NCBI RefSeq assembly: GCF_000204055.1
Contig: NW_006768807.1
Span: 720,901-736,314 of the forward strand
Reading direction: 5' to 3'
From: Melampsora larici-populina 98AG31
Taxonomy: Eukaryota > Basidiomycota > Pucciniomycetes > Pucciniales > Melampsoraceae
DNA: 15,414 nucleotides
The position numbers were made by a program, and so were the translations under genes. The notes below the pieces were generated by a model. That model saw nothing but the letters and a program-made list of their open reading frames with translations, was not told the DNA's origin and searched no databases. Each line of letters opens with the position of its first letter. Position 1 is the stretch's first letter. Positions 1-10,010 of this stretch are shown here, piece by piece.

Positions 1-650
1 AAGACAGAACATACAAGAACCATGAAGAATCCACAAGAAGCTGATACTAATTGATTCAAGATTGATACATGAAACCTCAAACTATTCAAAATTTATCAAA
101 CATTTTCATTAACCTCAAAAGAAGACTCATACAATTCAAAAGATTTACAGCGCAAGGTTATTCACATTGACTCATGGAAGACGGGAGTACTTGAGATACA
201 TGCAGAGATGTTTATGTCTCGTGAAGGGCAGGGCAAGTGACTGAGGGGTCCCCCAACTACCAGCCTAACCCTTTGCTAAATGTATCTCGGTGCTTCCGCA
301 TTTCATTCCTCAAGAAATTACTCAATACTCAACTTCAAACAATGAATCATAAATGCAAATTAACTTACACCAAATGATTTACAGCTCACTGTTATCTCAA
401 TACTCAACTTCAAACAATGAATCATAAATGCAAATTAACTTATATCAAATGATTTACAGCTCACCGTTATTCATTCCTCAAGAAATTACTCAATACTTAT
501 TCATTCAATTATTCATTCATAAGATCTCACATTGAATCATTTCATACAACCAAAATTTTATTCACTTATTTCTTTGCATCCCCACACACATTCCAAAATA
601 TTCAAGTGTTGAACATACCATTAATCAAAGCAATGTTTTTTTCCCTGTAG
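1..650. other. AT-rich leader without a recognised gene
   Basis: No convincing coding region is visible. The stretch holds a 75-bp tandem duplication (listed separately) and a 9-bp inverted pair, GAGATACAT at 193-201 and ATGTATCTC at 280-288, flanking a more GC-rich segment. It ends in a pyrimidine tract and TAG immediately before the ATG at 651. That looks like a 3' splice site, so an upstream non-coding or short coding exon of the oxygenase gene may lie here. I could not place its donor. Confidence 0.5.
321..470. repeat. 75-bp tandem duplication, two copies
   Basis: Copies at 321-395 and 396-470 are identical except for three substitutions: two C-to-T changes in the TTACACC/TTATATC segment and one T/C near the end. 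A short block, TCATTCCTCAAGAAATTA, precedes copy one (303-320) and recurs after copy two (471-488), followed by the first bases of the 75-mer. A more diverged relative of the GATTTACAG...GGTTATTCA part is visible near 141-165. The high identity implies a recent local duplication. Confidence 0.9.
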
Positions 651-2284
651 ATGCCCAAACCAGTATCTGAACTCCGAAAGCAAAAGATGGTCGAGTACCA
701 AAAGCGGAAGAAGGCTCAACAACACAATGCCCAACGGGATCCAGTCCGGGATGTTGGAAGAGAACATGTCAGTCAAAGAATCAAAGCAGGAATCAAAGAC
801 CGGTTTGGCTTGCCAGAGGACTGTGATGTATTCCGAGTTCCTCAATTTGGGAACAGGAAAGAGCGAGTAGTGACCTATGGAACTGTGGTACTTGTGAATC
901 TGGCTGGAAATAAGCTTATATGTGTTGCTAGGTTCAACAAAGAGGTCAAGTCCCTCGAACTTTCTGTTGTTTCCACATGGCTGACATTTCTTGCTGCAGG
1001 ACCCCGCCAGCATTGACCCTGCCCAAGTGCAACTTTGGAAAGACTTTCGAAGGGCTATCAAGATCATGCATCAACATTCTGAAGCACGGGGAGTGATCAA
1101 GGAAAATCATGCAGTCAAGATGCTACCGCCCCACGAGCGGCAAGGTACTATGAAAGCATTTGGTCACAGATCTTCTAAGCGTGCTGGACAATATCAAAGA
1201 GGAACAGTTATTGGTTTGTTTATCTTCACCTTTCCACAGGAGGACATTTCAGAAGCTTAATTTGTTCAATGTCTTAACACCAGCAACCTATGCCCAAAAT
1301 TCATCTACCAGCAAGGACCCAGCCAAACTAGACGAGGACGAAGCCCGCCAAGATGAACTTCCTTGGGTAGTGGACTTTCATGCTGAAAGGACATGTTCAT
1401 TATCTCTATTTGTGTATGATTCCAACAAGAAGCTGGCCAAAGACACTGATGCCCCGTCGTGGGGATCAAAAGAGCCGGTGCCTGGTAGCAAAGAGTGGGA
1501 GAAATCACCCAATGCCCAAGTCTTTGGGGACAATGCTTTTGTGGGATCCAATGTGATTGCTACCACTGGAGGATTCCGCAACGGAGTTCATTGTGACTTT
1601 GATGCCACCGGATTTGCTTCAGGTTTCTTCTGCTTAATTGATGCGAACACATGTTGAGTATTTAATATTCACAGCCTTATGACCAATCTGCTGACATATG
1701 TAATCTATTACAGCTGAAATTGTTACTCCAGCAAGAAGACTTGAACTTTTGGCCGAGAGGAAGGAAGAAATTGAACTAGAGAAGAAGACTGGACACCGCA
1801 TTGATAAGAAGCATCCCCAAGTTGGTGCCAAGTTTGTAATTCACATCAGTCACTATTTCAAGTTTATTGTAGACATCAATGCAGCTGATGTGGTAGAATT
1901 ACTGTGGGCGACAGATGTTTGCCACAACACCAAACATTTTTTATTTTCTGAAGGAGAAAAAAAAAGACAACATACTTGCAGGGTGCTGTAACAAGGGAAA
2001 AAACCAAGGCAAGAAAAGGGATTGGAAAGAGTAAAGGGGCGGTAGACCATGTACTTGCTTATGCTTGTAGCACTCAGATCAGTACCACTGTGGTGGCAGC
2101 AATGAAGGAGATTATGGAACAGCGGGTTGGTTTGGATGATGAGAGCTGGGAAAAATTGCACAGCGGCCTTGCAGAGACCTACGATAAGCAGATGCAACGG
2201 AAACGGGCCAATTTGGACCATCTTCAGAATAAGATTACTTCTTATAAGGAAACAAAAGGTTCAGCACTCAGATTTTTAAAATGA
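651..2284 (+). CDS. Tet-like 2OG-Fe(II) oxygenase family protein, four exons, probably frameshifted
   Basis: Tet/JBP-like oxygenases of this type use 2-oxoglutarate and Fe(II); rust genomes carry many copies whose substrate is unknown. I place exons at 651-944, 1000-1652, 1714-1916 and 1982-2284. The introns are 55, 61 and 65 nt, each fitting phase, with CTGAC branch-like motifs in the first two. Exon 1 gives a basic N-terminus, then GTVVLVNLAGNKLICVARF. Exon 2 gives GTMKAFGHR and, later, NGVHCDFDATGF: His (codon 1589-1591) and Asp (1595-1597) form the HxD iron-binding motif. Exon 3 gives a beta-rich segment ending VVELLWATD. Exon 4 gives AYACSTQIST, like the family C-terminus. Within exon 2 the reading moves from the frame of 1000 to the frame of 1160, somewhere between 1154 and 1257. 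No GT there has a usable phase and distance, and the exons sum to 1453 nt, one too many. The third intron also removes an HNT motif that could be the distal iron ligand. Probably a decayed copy, about 480 codons. The family call is from motif memory. Confidence 0.6.
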
Positions 2285-2461
2285 TATATACATGTTTTTT
2301 TTTGTTTTTAAGATGATAATTTTGTGAGCAAAGGGTTTTTGTAAATTTTTGAATTTTTTAAGAGCAACAAATTTTGGAATACAGATTGAAAGGAAAGAAT
2401 TTACTCCTGAATTTCCGCCTTGTGCTAATCTCTTGCTGGAATATGAGTCTGTTCCCCAGAC
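2285..2461. other. 3' flank of the oxygenase gene
   Basis: T-rich sequence directly after the stop codon, probably 3' UTR. No AATAAA signal is visible. Confidence 0.4.
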
Positions 2462-2779
2462 TTACCTCCATACAACAGCTCCATCTCCTCCCGTAGACTT
2501 AATTTTGCTACCTTTGGCGGTAGCAACCCCAGGTGCTTGCATATCTTGTTGCATTCGTGCTGGGTAGAGAAGTTCTCCAAGCCCTGCAACAGCTGCTCTG
2601 GCATTGATGACCTTGAGATTGGCAGGGCGGGGTTGAGAAGCTTGGGTGGGTGCCTGCTGGGGGGGAGAAGGAACCTTTTTGTTTCGGTCCGCATTGATGT
2701 TTTCAAGGCAGGGTCCACATATTTTGTGTTCGCCTTGACAGAGAGTACTTTGAAATAAGGGACAAGTAGGTCGGTTCAT
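2462..2779 (-). CDS. Possible small Cys-rich protein, unrecognised
   Basis: Read on the minus strand from an ATG at 2779 this gives about 105 residues. The N-terminus has a compact set of possible metal ligands, CPLFQSTLC then GEHKICGPC (spacing C-x7-C-x3-H-x2-C-x2-C). A Pro/Gln/Ala-rich middle and a low-complexity tail follow. A second minus-strand frame over 2425-2580 also looks protein-like (ECNKICKHLGLLPPKVAKL), so an intron or frameshift may join the two. It would be convergent with the oxygenase gene. I do not recognise a family; it could be a remnant or a chance ORF. Confidence 0.25.
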   Translation of the reverse strand: MNRPTCPLFQSTLCQGEHKICGPCLENINADRNKKVPSPPQQAPTQASQPRPANLKVINARAAVAGLGELLYPARMQQDMQAPGVATAKGSKIKSTGGDGAVVWR

Positions 2780-2814
2780 GATAGTGAAATATGAGTATCC
2801 GAGAGAAACCAAAG

Positions 2815-3235
2815 TCGAAGAAGAAGCTGATTGAAGCTGATTGAAGAAGATTGAGGTCGATCGAAGAAGATTGAAGTCGATCGAAGAAGATTGAAGAAGA
2901 TTGAAGAAGATTGAAACTGATTCAAGAAGATTGAAGCATATTGAAGAGGATTCAAGAAGATTGAAGAAGATTGAAACTGATTCAAGAAGATTGAAGAAGA
3001 TTGAAGAAGATCGAAGAAGATCGAAGAGAATTGAAGAATACTAGGGAACAATGAAGCCGATACAAGAATATTGAAGAAGGGTGAAGCCGATCCAAGAATA
3101 TCAAAGAAGATTGAAGACAATCAAAGAAGGATGAAGAAGAGTAAAGATGGTCAAATAAGGATGAAGAAGAGTGAAGAAGAGTGAAGACAATCAAATAAGG
3201 ATGAAGAAGAGTGGAGACGATCAAAGAGGTTCAGT
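2815..3235. repeat. Degenerate GAAGAAGATT minisatellite, purine-rich on + strand
   Basis: About 420 bp of imperfect tandem copies of a roughly 10-bp unit, GAAGAAGATT, with variants such as GAAGTCGATC, GAAACTGATTC and GAAGAAGAGT. The left half is more regular, and a longer block with GAAACTGATTCAAGAAGATT recurs near 2910 and 2972. The right half drifts to GAAGAAGAGTGAAG and GACAATCAAA motifs. Because three units make 30 nt, minus-strand frames stay open and read as Ser/Ile/Phe-rich repeats. I treat those as an artefact of the repeat. Confidence 0.85.
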
Positions 3236-3741
3236 GTAGTGTAGGTTTGGTTGAACAAGTGGATGGGTGGAGACTATAACAAAAGTTGGAGGAATGACTA
3301 AGATGATTGGTGATGGTGTGTGGGTTGTGTGATTGGTTGAGAGGTAGAGAGGTAGAGAGGTACACTTTTCATCATCTAATGTGAAGTTTTCATTTTTGGG
3401 GTCTTTGTTTATGGTTTGTTAATTGTCGTTTTTTGATTATCAACATTTGTTTTTTGATTTTCTACTTTTGATTTTTTGATTTTTTGATTTTTGAATTTTG
3501 ATGTCCTCTTTTGTGGTTTCCTGGTACTTTTTGTGTCAATGCGACAATGGGGTGACAAATGTTGAGTTTCAAGTTGTAAATCTACTGAAATTTGGGCCGT
3601 AAGCTGGTCTGAAAGGGGTTTCTGCCATGACTTTTACTCCGGTACAGGGGTTTTTGCCCTGTATTTGAGTATTTTCTGTAGTTTTGTCTTTGATTTTTGA
3701 ATTTCGCACCCGGGAATTGTGATTTTCGTCTTTTGATTTTT
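3236..3741. other. T-rich spacer with simple repeats
   Basis: No gene seen. It holds three perfect copies of GAGAGGTA (3339-3362), then a T-rich tract with repeated TTTTTTGAT units at roughly 3427-3500. It separates the minisatellite from the F-box relic, whose missing 5' half I could not find here. Confidence 0.5.
3339..3362. repeat. Three tandem copies of GAGAGGTA
   Basis: Perfect 8-bp tandem repeat, copies at 3339-3346, 3347-3354 and 3355-3362. Confidence 0.85.
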
Positions 3742-4335
3742 GCATTGTCACCCTGACACCTCTCGCATTCCGTACACTTCTATTGCTCATGTCACCACGC
3801 AAACATTCAAGCCGTCACGGACTTCTGTTGTCAACAAGCAAACAAGATCAAGTTATTGGAGTATTCTCCACCCGAGAATGCCGATGAAGCTGCTCCAGTT
3901 GTAATCGCTCTGAATCAATCACTCGAGGCGCTGTCTATAGATGCCATTTGCTCTCACTTTCCGCATGAGATCATGAATTTTACGTATCCACTTCTCAAGA
4001 TCTTACGATGTACCTACACCGAAAGCACACGCGACAACATCGCTTGGCTTCATTGGCCAGTATTTCAAAATGTAGCAATCTTTATCACTTCATACTCGGC
4101 TTCAAGGAACTACTGGTCAAAAATCTTGAATACGATGTCTACCTACTCCTCTGCAAGACCCATCTCCTTAAAACATGTCATCTTCATCACACCAGATTGG
4201 GCAGCAGTATCAGATTCTGAGATAGTGGAAGCTTTTAAAGCGCAACGAATCATGTGTCATTTCCGAGGCGAAATGAACTACCGTGAAATTTTAGTAAGGT
4301 TTTCCTCACAGCTTCGATTCAAGACCGTCAGCTAA
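3742..4335 (+). pseudogene. 5'-truncated F-box/LRR-like relic, paralogue of the gene at 8659
   Basis: Read in one frame, this aligns without gaps at many points to the 3' third of the gene at 8659-10010. ANIQAVTDFC matches SNIDAVVNFC; NKIKLLEYS matches PKVRFLEYS; NQSLEALSID matches RDSLEVLSVD; PISLKHVIFIT matches PINLKHIIFVT; CHFRGEMNYREIL matches CHFRSQMTYNEVL. Upstream the similarity can be followed weakly to about 3742 across an in-frame TGA at 3754. The F-box and the first leucine-rich part are absent. At 4294-4311 lies an 18-nt sequence with both a donor (GTAAGG) and an acceptor (CTCACAG), exactly where the paralogue has its last intron. It is too short to splice and is read through in frame; the frame ends at 4335. 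I infer a decayed duplicate; transcription is not excluded. Confidence 0.75.
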
Positions 4336-5990
4336 AACTGTTCCCACATGTCGCACAGGAGTTACACGTTTGAGTGCTAGACGAATAAGTTTAATGATGA
4401 AGCGCACAGTACGACTTGGTCCCACGATTGAGATATATCCTTTCATTTGATCTTAAAGGCTTAATCAGCAGATGTGTTGCACACAAAAATGTACATTGGG
4501 AGCGCGCTTAGTTACCAATCGAACAATCGCAGCCTCAGTATAGCGGAGGTTTCCAGATGCAAAGTTTTCCTCCTACCAATTTTCCTTTTCTCAAATTGTC
4601 CAGTGTCCGCAATAGTACTAGGTTGTTTCAGTGCTAGGATGTTTTCGTCTTAATAAATACATTGTTCAAGCATTTGTTACAATTTGTTGTGATGCCAGTT
4701 GTACTACTGTGACCCATTCAATAGTCCTCGCGTTACGTGCTGGCGACAGCTGTTGTTTGTTCAAACTTCCAGGGACTGAAGTGACATTGTCCTCATTACA
4801 CAACTCTTCGGCAGATGGATTGATAGTAATTATGACTCTGGTTATGCGTCACGTCATCTCCATATAATGCAGATTATCCAACAAACTCCTGCTTTGCCTG
4901 ACTTTGCGGCGGTAGATGACTAGGTTTAATTTGAGAAACAACATAAATCTACAGTGTTTGAGCTAATGATCCGCCTTTCCTCTTTCAAGCACTTTGTAGA
5001 ATCAATTTCCACGGAGGTTCGTGCATTGTGGAGCATGCGTCAATCAGTCTAATGATTAGCACATGCGCAATCAAGTGAGGATGCAACGGTGTGCGGACAA
5101 GCCATTCCATCTGTATTACCTGATTGGAATTAGGAAATTTAGGGTATCAAGATTCACCAACGTAGGTATTTAACGTGTTGTGTCGCATAACCAGATGATG
5201 AAGTCACTGACGATTACCGGGGTAGATCAGATAAGCACACGAATCGAAAATCGGATTGTGCCGAGCTTGCCCCATCTTGAATCGGCTCGGATACTCCCCG
5301 GTTGACTTAATAAATCCGACAGGTACCCACCATTGATCACGCGAACAAAATCACAATGATGGAACTCCGGTTAGCTCCATCTGTCACTGCAATCTTAGAT
5401 CATTAAGAATAAACTGCTGAATACCAGGTGGTAAAATAATGTGATGTCGCTTCTTGAACAACTCAGGTAATCGGAAACAGGAATTGGGGACATGCATTCC
5501 GGGAATGCTCGTTGCGAGATTAAATTGTCTGGAAATCAAGTCGCTTCAATATGGCTGTGGACGGAAGATTTCAAAATTGTCTGGAAGCAACAAAGCGGTA
5601 ACCTGTAGCTATCCCTTCACGGCGAGCGAAAATCGGATCAACTTACATTGACAATCGGTCTCTCGATAATCATACCAGTTTGTTTCAGGATACTTTGCAT
5701 AGCGTTCAATTTAAACTCGGCTTTGACAGCACCATGGGAGCCGAGATATAGGATTCGCATCAGTGGATAGTAATGAATCATATTATACGGTGCTTGATAT
5801 ACGTTGCTGATACGTTGCTGATAACAGTTACTGTTGGTACCTGCTTTACAGGACACAAGTATATAAGAACGTCGATCGACACTTCAAATGTTTTAGCATC
5901 ATCTTGGACCAGGATTGAATCAGGATTCTTTTTCCAACTTTACATCATTGCAACTTGCCTTCTCTCTGTGTAGTACCCAACTCGATTGAT
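4336..5990. other. Long spacer, no gene recognised
   Basis: Scanned on both strands. Open frames are short, lack family motifs and do not join by plausible splice sites. Visible items are an AATAAA near 4652, a doubled 11-mer TACGTTGCTGA at 5800-5821, and the TATA box at 5860. Old transposon relics could be present but I see no terminal repeats. Confidence 0.5.
5860..5867 (+). promoter_or_regulatory. Probable TATA box of the 5991 gene
   Basis: TATATAAG lies 131 bp upstream of the ATG at 5991. It would allow a transcript start near 5890-5900 and a 5' UTR of about 100 nt. No other good TATA element is closer. This rests on motif and position only. Confidence 0.45.
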
Positions 5991-7352
5991 ATGTCTGACG
6001 AGGACGCTGTCACAGGACATGGGATCTACCTGTCTGCGAATTTTGAAATAGAAGAAAAGGTGCAGTATTTCTGTCCGGAGCAAGGACCTTCCTCTCTGCA
6101 ATTCTAATTTCTTTCTACCATTTTTAGATTTCTTCGGATCAGACTAAAGATGCCGCGTATAGAACATACATCTTATCTATTCCGTGCACCGGAGCGAATC
6201 GTGCAAGAAGTTTCTCATATGAGATTCGAGCAACAGGATTTAGCGGAAAAGGGTTTAAACTACTTGCCAAAAATATCTATAACCTCCGTGGTGGATTTTT
6301 CCCTCGGAACCGATTAGACACTAGCAATGATCAATTGTTTTTTGAAGCTTTGGATCGAGGCATTATTACTCATAACGAAGGTTTTGTTCACAATTTGTCT
6401 GATACTGTCGGTATAACTGGCTTGGGTCGCGTGTCAAAAACCGAGACCATCCTTGAGGAAACAATTCAACACTTGATCCCCAAGAATCCTGGCTTGGATA
6501 AGCTGACCACCGTAGTGACCGTCGAGCACTCGGATTACCACCCAGAGGTAATTAAAGTGCTATTCGTTGAGACATGACATCTGCGACTGATTGTGATGTG
6601 TCCTTTGCAGAAGAAGAGAGCTCAAGTGTGCCGGGTTGAGTACCGCATTCGACCATTTCCACACTTGGCGGGTAGTCATAAGACTATGAGAGTGGGTCGC
6701 GAGTGCCTTTTTCATGGCTATATAAAGGATTTCAACGAAGTGACCGAGTGCTACATTGCCATCGTAAGTTATATCTTGAGCTAGACTTACAATGCCTTCG
6801 GATCGCTGACTTTTGCCAATAGGTGAACAAGGTTTCAGCTACTTGCGGGAATGCCGAGCCACACGAAATGGGTAACGGGAGCGGAATGAAGAAGAGCATC
6901 GAAGGAGGTTCTTCTTCCCAAGTAAATCCTAATAAACCAGTAAAGTTAGTTTCTCGCTTTGAATCTGCCAATTTATATCATGGCTGATCTGTCCCAAAGC
7001 CAGATTCAATCCGAGAGCGGTTAATTCACCATTCAAGTCTCCTTTGATCACGTCTGACTCAAAGTCGAGCTTACCATTTGGTCCTTCTGAGTTCACAGAA
7101 ACTTCGTTCTCGTCAGCCTCAAGCAGATCTCAAGCGTCTTCGGCTCAAAAGGTATTTGGTGAACCAGAGGTTGAGGAAACTGGAGAGGAGCCGGTACGGC
7201 CAAAAGCCACCAAAGGGTGTGCCCCCCCAAAATCTAACAAGTCAACTGCGCCTCCTCCAAGTAAACGTCCACGTGCTCCACGTGCCATTCGTGCCAAGGC
7301 TGGAAGATCCAGTGGCAGTGGGGCTGTAGTTGACATCGCTTCGGACGACTAA
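5991..7352 (+). CDS. Hypothetical protein, 370 residues, five exons, basic Pro/Ser-rich tail
   Basis: Exons are 5991-6059, 6128-6547, 6611-6763, 6823-6944 and 7004-7352; introns are 68, 63, 59 and 59 nt. The exons total 1113 nt, an exact 371 codons with no internal stop, strong support for an intact gene. The first three introns sit at phase 0; the fourth (GTTAGT donor) has weaker alternatives nearby. Residues 1-254 look globular, with segments such as FFEALDRGIITHNEGF and VGRECLFHGYIKDFNE. The second, alternating hydrophobic and ending in a strand-like CYIAIV, could belong to a small beta-barrel, but that is a guess. From about residue 255 the chain is Ser/Pro/Lys/Arg-rich (SKRPRAPRAIRAK), a probable nuclear-localisation or nucleic-acid-contacting tail, and ends with acidic VVDIASDD. 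There is no signal peptide or membrane segment. I do not recognise a family. A TATA box lies upstream. Confidence 0.75.
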
Positions 7353-8658
7353 TTAATTGGATTGTTCAAATCCTATTTCTCATCCCAAATTAGATTGAAT
7401 AGTATTATTCTTAGACTTATTCATCTTCCGCGCTATCAAAAAAAAGTTACATTCCTGCATGTCAATCTTGGCATTATGCGATTAATTCCGTTAAAACAGA
7501 TTTTTAATCCATTTCGGTTCTTCTTATAGTCTTATTGTCAAAACGAAAAAAAATCACATGATATGTTTCAAATTTCGACCTGCACTGTTGTATCCTCACA
7601 TGACATATCCGCTTTAGCCTTCAAAAATGTTCCCCGTGTGCAACAACTAACAATTGATTGAATTTTGTACCCATAGAGACTCTAGCCATCATTTCATTTC
7701 AAAAATTGTTCGATTCGCTTCATAATAAATAAATATAAAAAAAATTATCTATCTACAAATCAAAATTTCTAATCAATTCAATTGTACTTTTCCTTGCTTG
7801 ATTGTCTCCATATGTCAATCTATCTTAATTCCTCTCCCACCAATACGAGCCACGAGAGCTAGCCGCTGTGGACAAACTGAAATCCTAATGATTTCAATTC
7901 CACATTTCAATCTTTGGATCAGAGGCCGACTCCATGGCCGGAGTCGGAAAATGCAATGCTGGGTTATGCCAAATAAGCAACATACAATTCAGGTCAACCA
8001 AATTGCGACTGACAACTTCGCTTTTGAAAAAGTTGTAAATCTGAAGTGATGGTGAGTATAGTGTCCATAGTAGTTTGTGTTCGACGGTAAGTCCCATCAA
8101 TTTACAAATTCAGATTACCCAGGCTACCATTTATCCTTTACGAAATGTAAAATTAACAATGCCTGAAGTATCAGTGCTCTTTGAGGCCGATCGGGAAAAC
8201 CCAATTATCACCAACCACAATTTAATTGCGGATTAACTTGAATTCGGGCAGCGATTCGGGTTCCGAACTGTTAAGTTTTACGGTCAACACCACATGCCAC
8301 ATTACAGTGGAAAATCGAACTGATCAAGTCACATACAAACTTCTTGGCCAGCTCAATTTCAGGCTACCGCCATTCAAATGTCAATTGCTTTGTTTGTTTA
8401 TCCTCGACGCGACCAAATCATGCGATCAGTCTGTCAATGTGATCTTATGGGTCATTCGCCAAATCAGCAAACTCATTCCCCAAGCCGTTATACAACGGAG
8501 GGAGATCGAATTGGGAATTCAGCCTTTTCACGTTGGCGAACTGAGCCCAACGGGGTTTTATGGGGTTCCCAACCTCGATTGACCAACCGTTTAAAACGTG
8601 GCTGTTTGTGACTGTTGGTTGTAGGTCTTGGAACACCTGTCATCACAAAGGCTACACC
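7353..8658. other. AT-rich spacer without a recognised gene
   Basis: The left part (about 7360-7800) is strongly AT-rich with A and T runs, and probably includes the 3' UTR of the unknown gene. The right part has open frames at 8226-8582 and elsewhere, but none shows a family motif or a splice connection that I can defend. The last tens of bases are probably the 5' UTR of the F-box gene. Confidence 0.5.
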
Positions 8659-10010
8659 ATGGGTAGTTCTATTCGCCTGCCAATCGAGATCGTTGATAGG
8701 ATTTTATATCATCTCTATCGGGACCTTCCAAGAACTCCTCCCCATCATGTCAACATCTCTGACCGGGGTTACATTAGTCATGCCTCGACTTTATCTCTCT
8801 TGAAATTCCGCGTCCTTGGCATAGAATGGGACCGCTCTATCATGTCCTACGTCGTCCAGGAGCTCGACTTGCGATGGGCGTTCATGGCTTCCAATTTGTT
8901 GAACCGACAGAACAAATCATTTTCTGAAATCGGAATGCATGGATTGTGTAGACTCAGCATTGGGCATGTTTTCTACTCTGACGGATTCGAAGTTTACGCC
9001 GACTACCAAGGCCGCCAGTTAGCTTTACATAGACACCCTTGGCCCTCTTCTGTGGTCGACATGGCCAATGTCCAACGTCTTATACAACTTTGTGGCGACA
9101 GCTTGACTGAATTGAAATTAGGATTCATTAGCGCGATTGGCTTTACTGATGAAATGGTGTCTGCCACCCGAGGAGTTTCAAATCTCAAGGTTCTAATAAT
9201 CACCTCAACTTTCGCTCGGCGTCACGATAATGGCTCTGAATCCGTTTCTGCTCGGCGCATTATGCACAACTCGAGGTCAATCATTGGACTTCTTAGTGTA
9301 ATTCCATCTTTAGAATCACTTTCAATTAATTTTCTTTCGCTAGAAAGTTTGCACATCAGGCCTGGTTCAATGCCGAATATGAAACATTTGTTTTTCGACT
9401 GTGATGAATCAAACATTGATGCGGTTGTCAATTTCTGTCGGCTCGGAGTCCCAAAGGTCAGATTCCTTGAATACTCATCAAGCAACGATATCAACGGAGC
9501 TACATCACCAATCTTTGCGTTGAGAGATTCACTTGAAGTGCTATCGGTTGATGGGCTGCCTCGCCACGTTCCACCTTGCCTCATTTTGTACCCTTTCCCA
9601 CGGCTTCATGTCTTAAAGTGCACTTGCTTGAACATTCAATTTGCGGACCTAGAATGGTTTTGAACACCATTCTTTGAAGGCGTTAAGATTTTGATTACAA
9701 ACTACGTAGAATCAAAAGCAAACTGGGAAAGTTTGTTGAATGCGATGGAAGGAAATCCTGCCTCCCAGCCTATAAACCTCAAACATATCATCTTTGTGAC
9801 GATGGATGGCCAAGGTGTTCAAGACGATAATTTGGTTGCAGCTTTTGCAAAACAAAAATTGACTTGCCACTTTAGGAGCCAAATGACATACAACGAAGTG
9901 TTGGTGAGTAATTGTTGATTCCTAGCTTCTCAGAGTCAACCTGCCATGGAACTCATACAATTTGACTTCTACAGGAATGCGATGCTTGGCTCAAAAGTCG
10001 AATCACTTGA
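8659..10010 (+). CDS. F-box/LRR-like protein with an in-frame TGA
   Basis: F-box proteins recruit substrates to SCF ubiquitin ligases through Skp1; leucine-rich regions usually bind the target. I start at the ATG at 8659, which has a strong context (CACCATGG) and is followed at once by an F-box-like LPIEIVDRILYHL (about residues 7-19). An upstream in-frame start at 8560 would only add unrelated sequence. Leucine-rich-like segments follow, for example LTELKLGF, VSNLKVLIIT, IPSLESLSINF and DSLEVLSVDG. Exon 1 is 8659-9903; after a GTGAGT donor and a 71-nt intron (9904-9974) a short exon, 9975-10010, ends ECDAWLKSRIT. Codon 335 (9661-9663) is TGA. The paralogue at 3742-4335 aligns through this point with no gap and has His there, so the stop looks like a point nonsense change and not a missed intron. 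Product is either 334 residues or, with read-through, 426. Recent pseudogene or C-terminally shortened protein. Confidence 0.7.

Noticed and set aside
2776..3224. Minus-strand ORFs rich in Ser, Ile, Phe and Leu that look like repeat or membrane proteins
   Set aside because: They are the translation of the 10-bp minisatellite, which stays open because three units are 30 nt. They have no independent protein signature.
3569..3802. Minus-strand 77-residue ORF
   Set aside because: It overlaps the T-rich spacer and the F-box relic on the opposite strand, and has low-complexity Lys/Asn/Arg composition.
8226..8611. Two overlapping + strand ORFs before the F-box gene
   Set aside because: No motif and no good splice link to the ATG at 8659, which itself has a strong start context.
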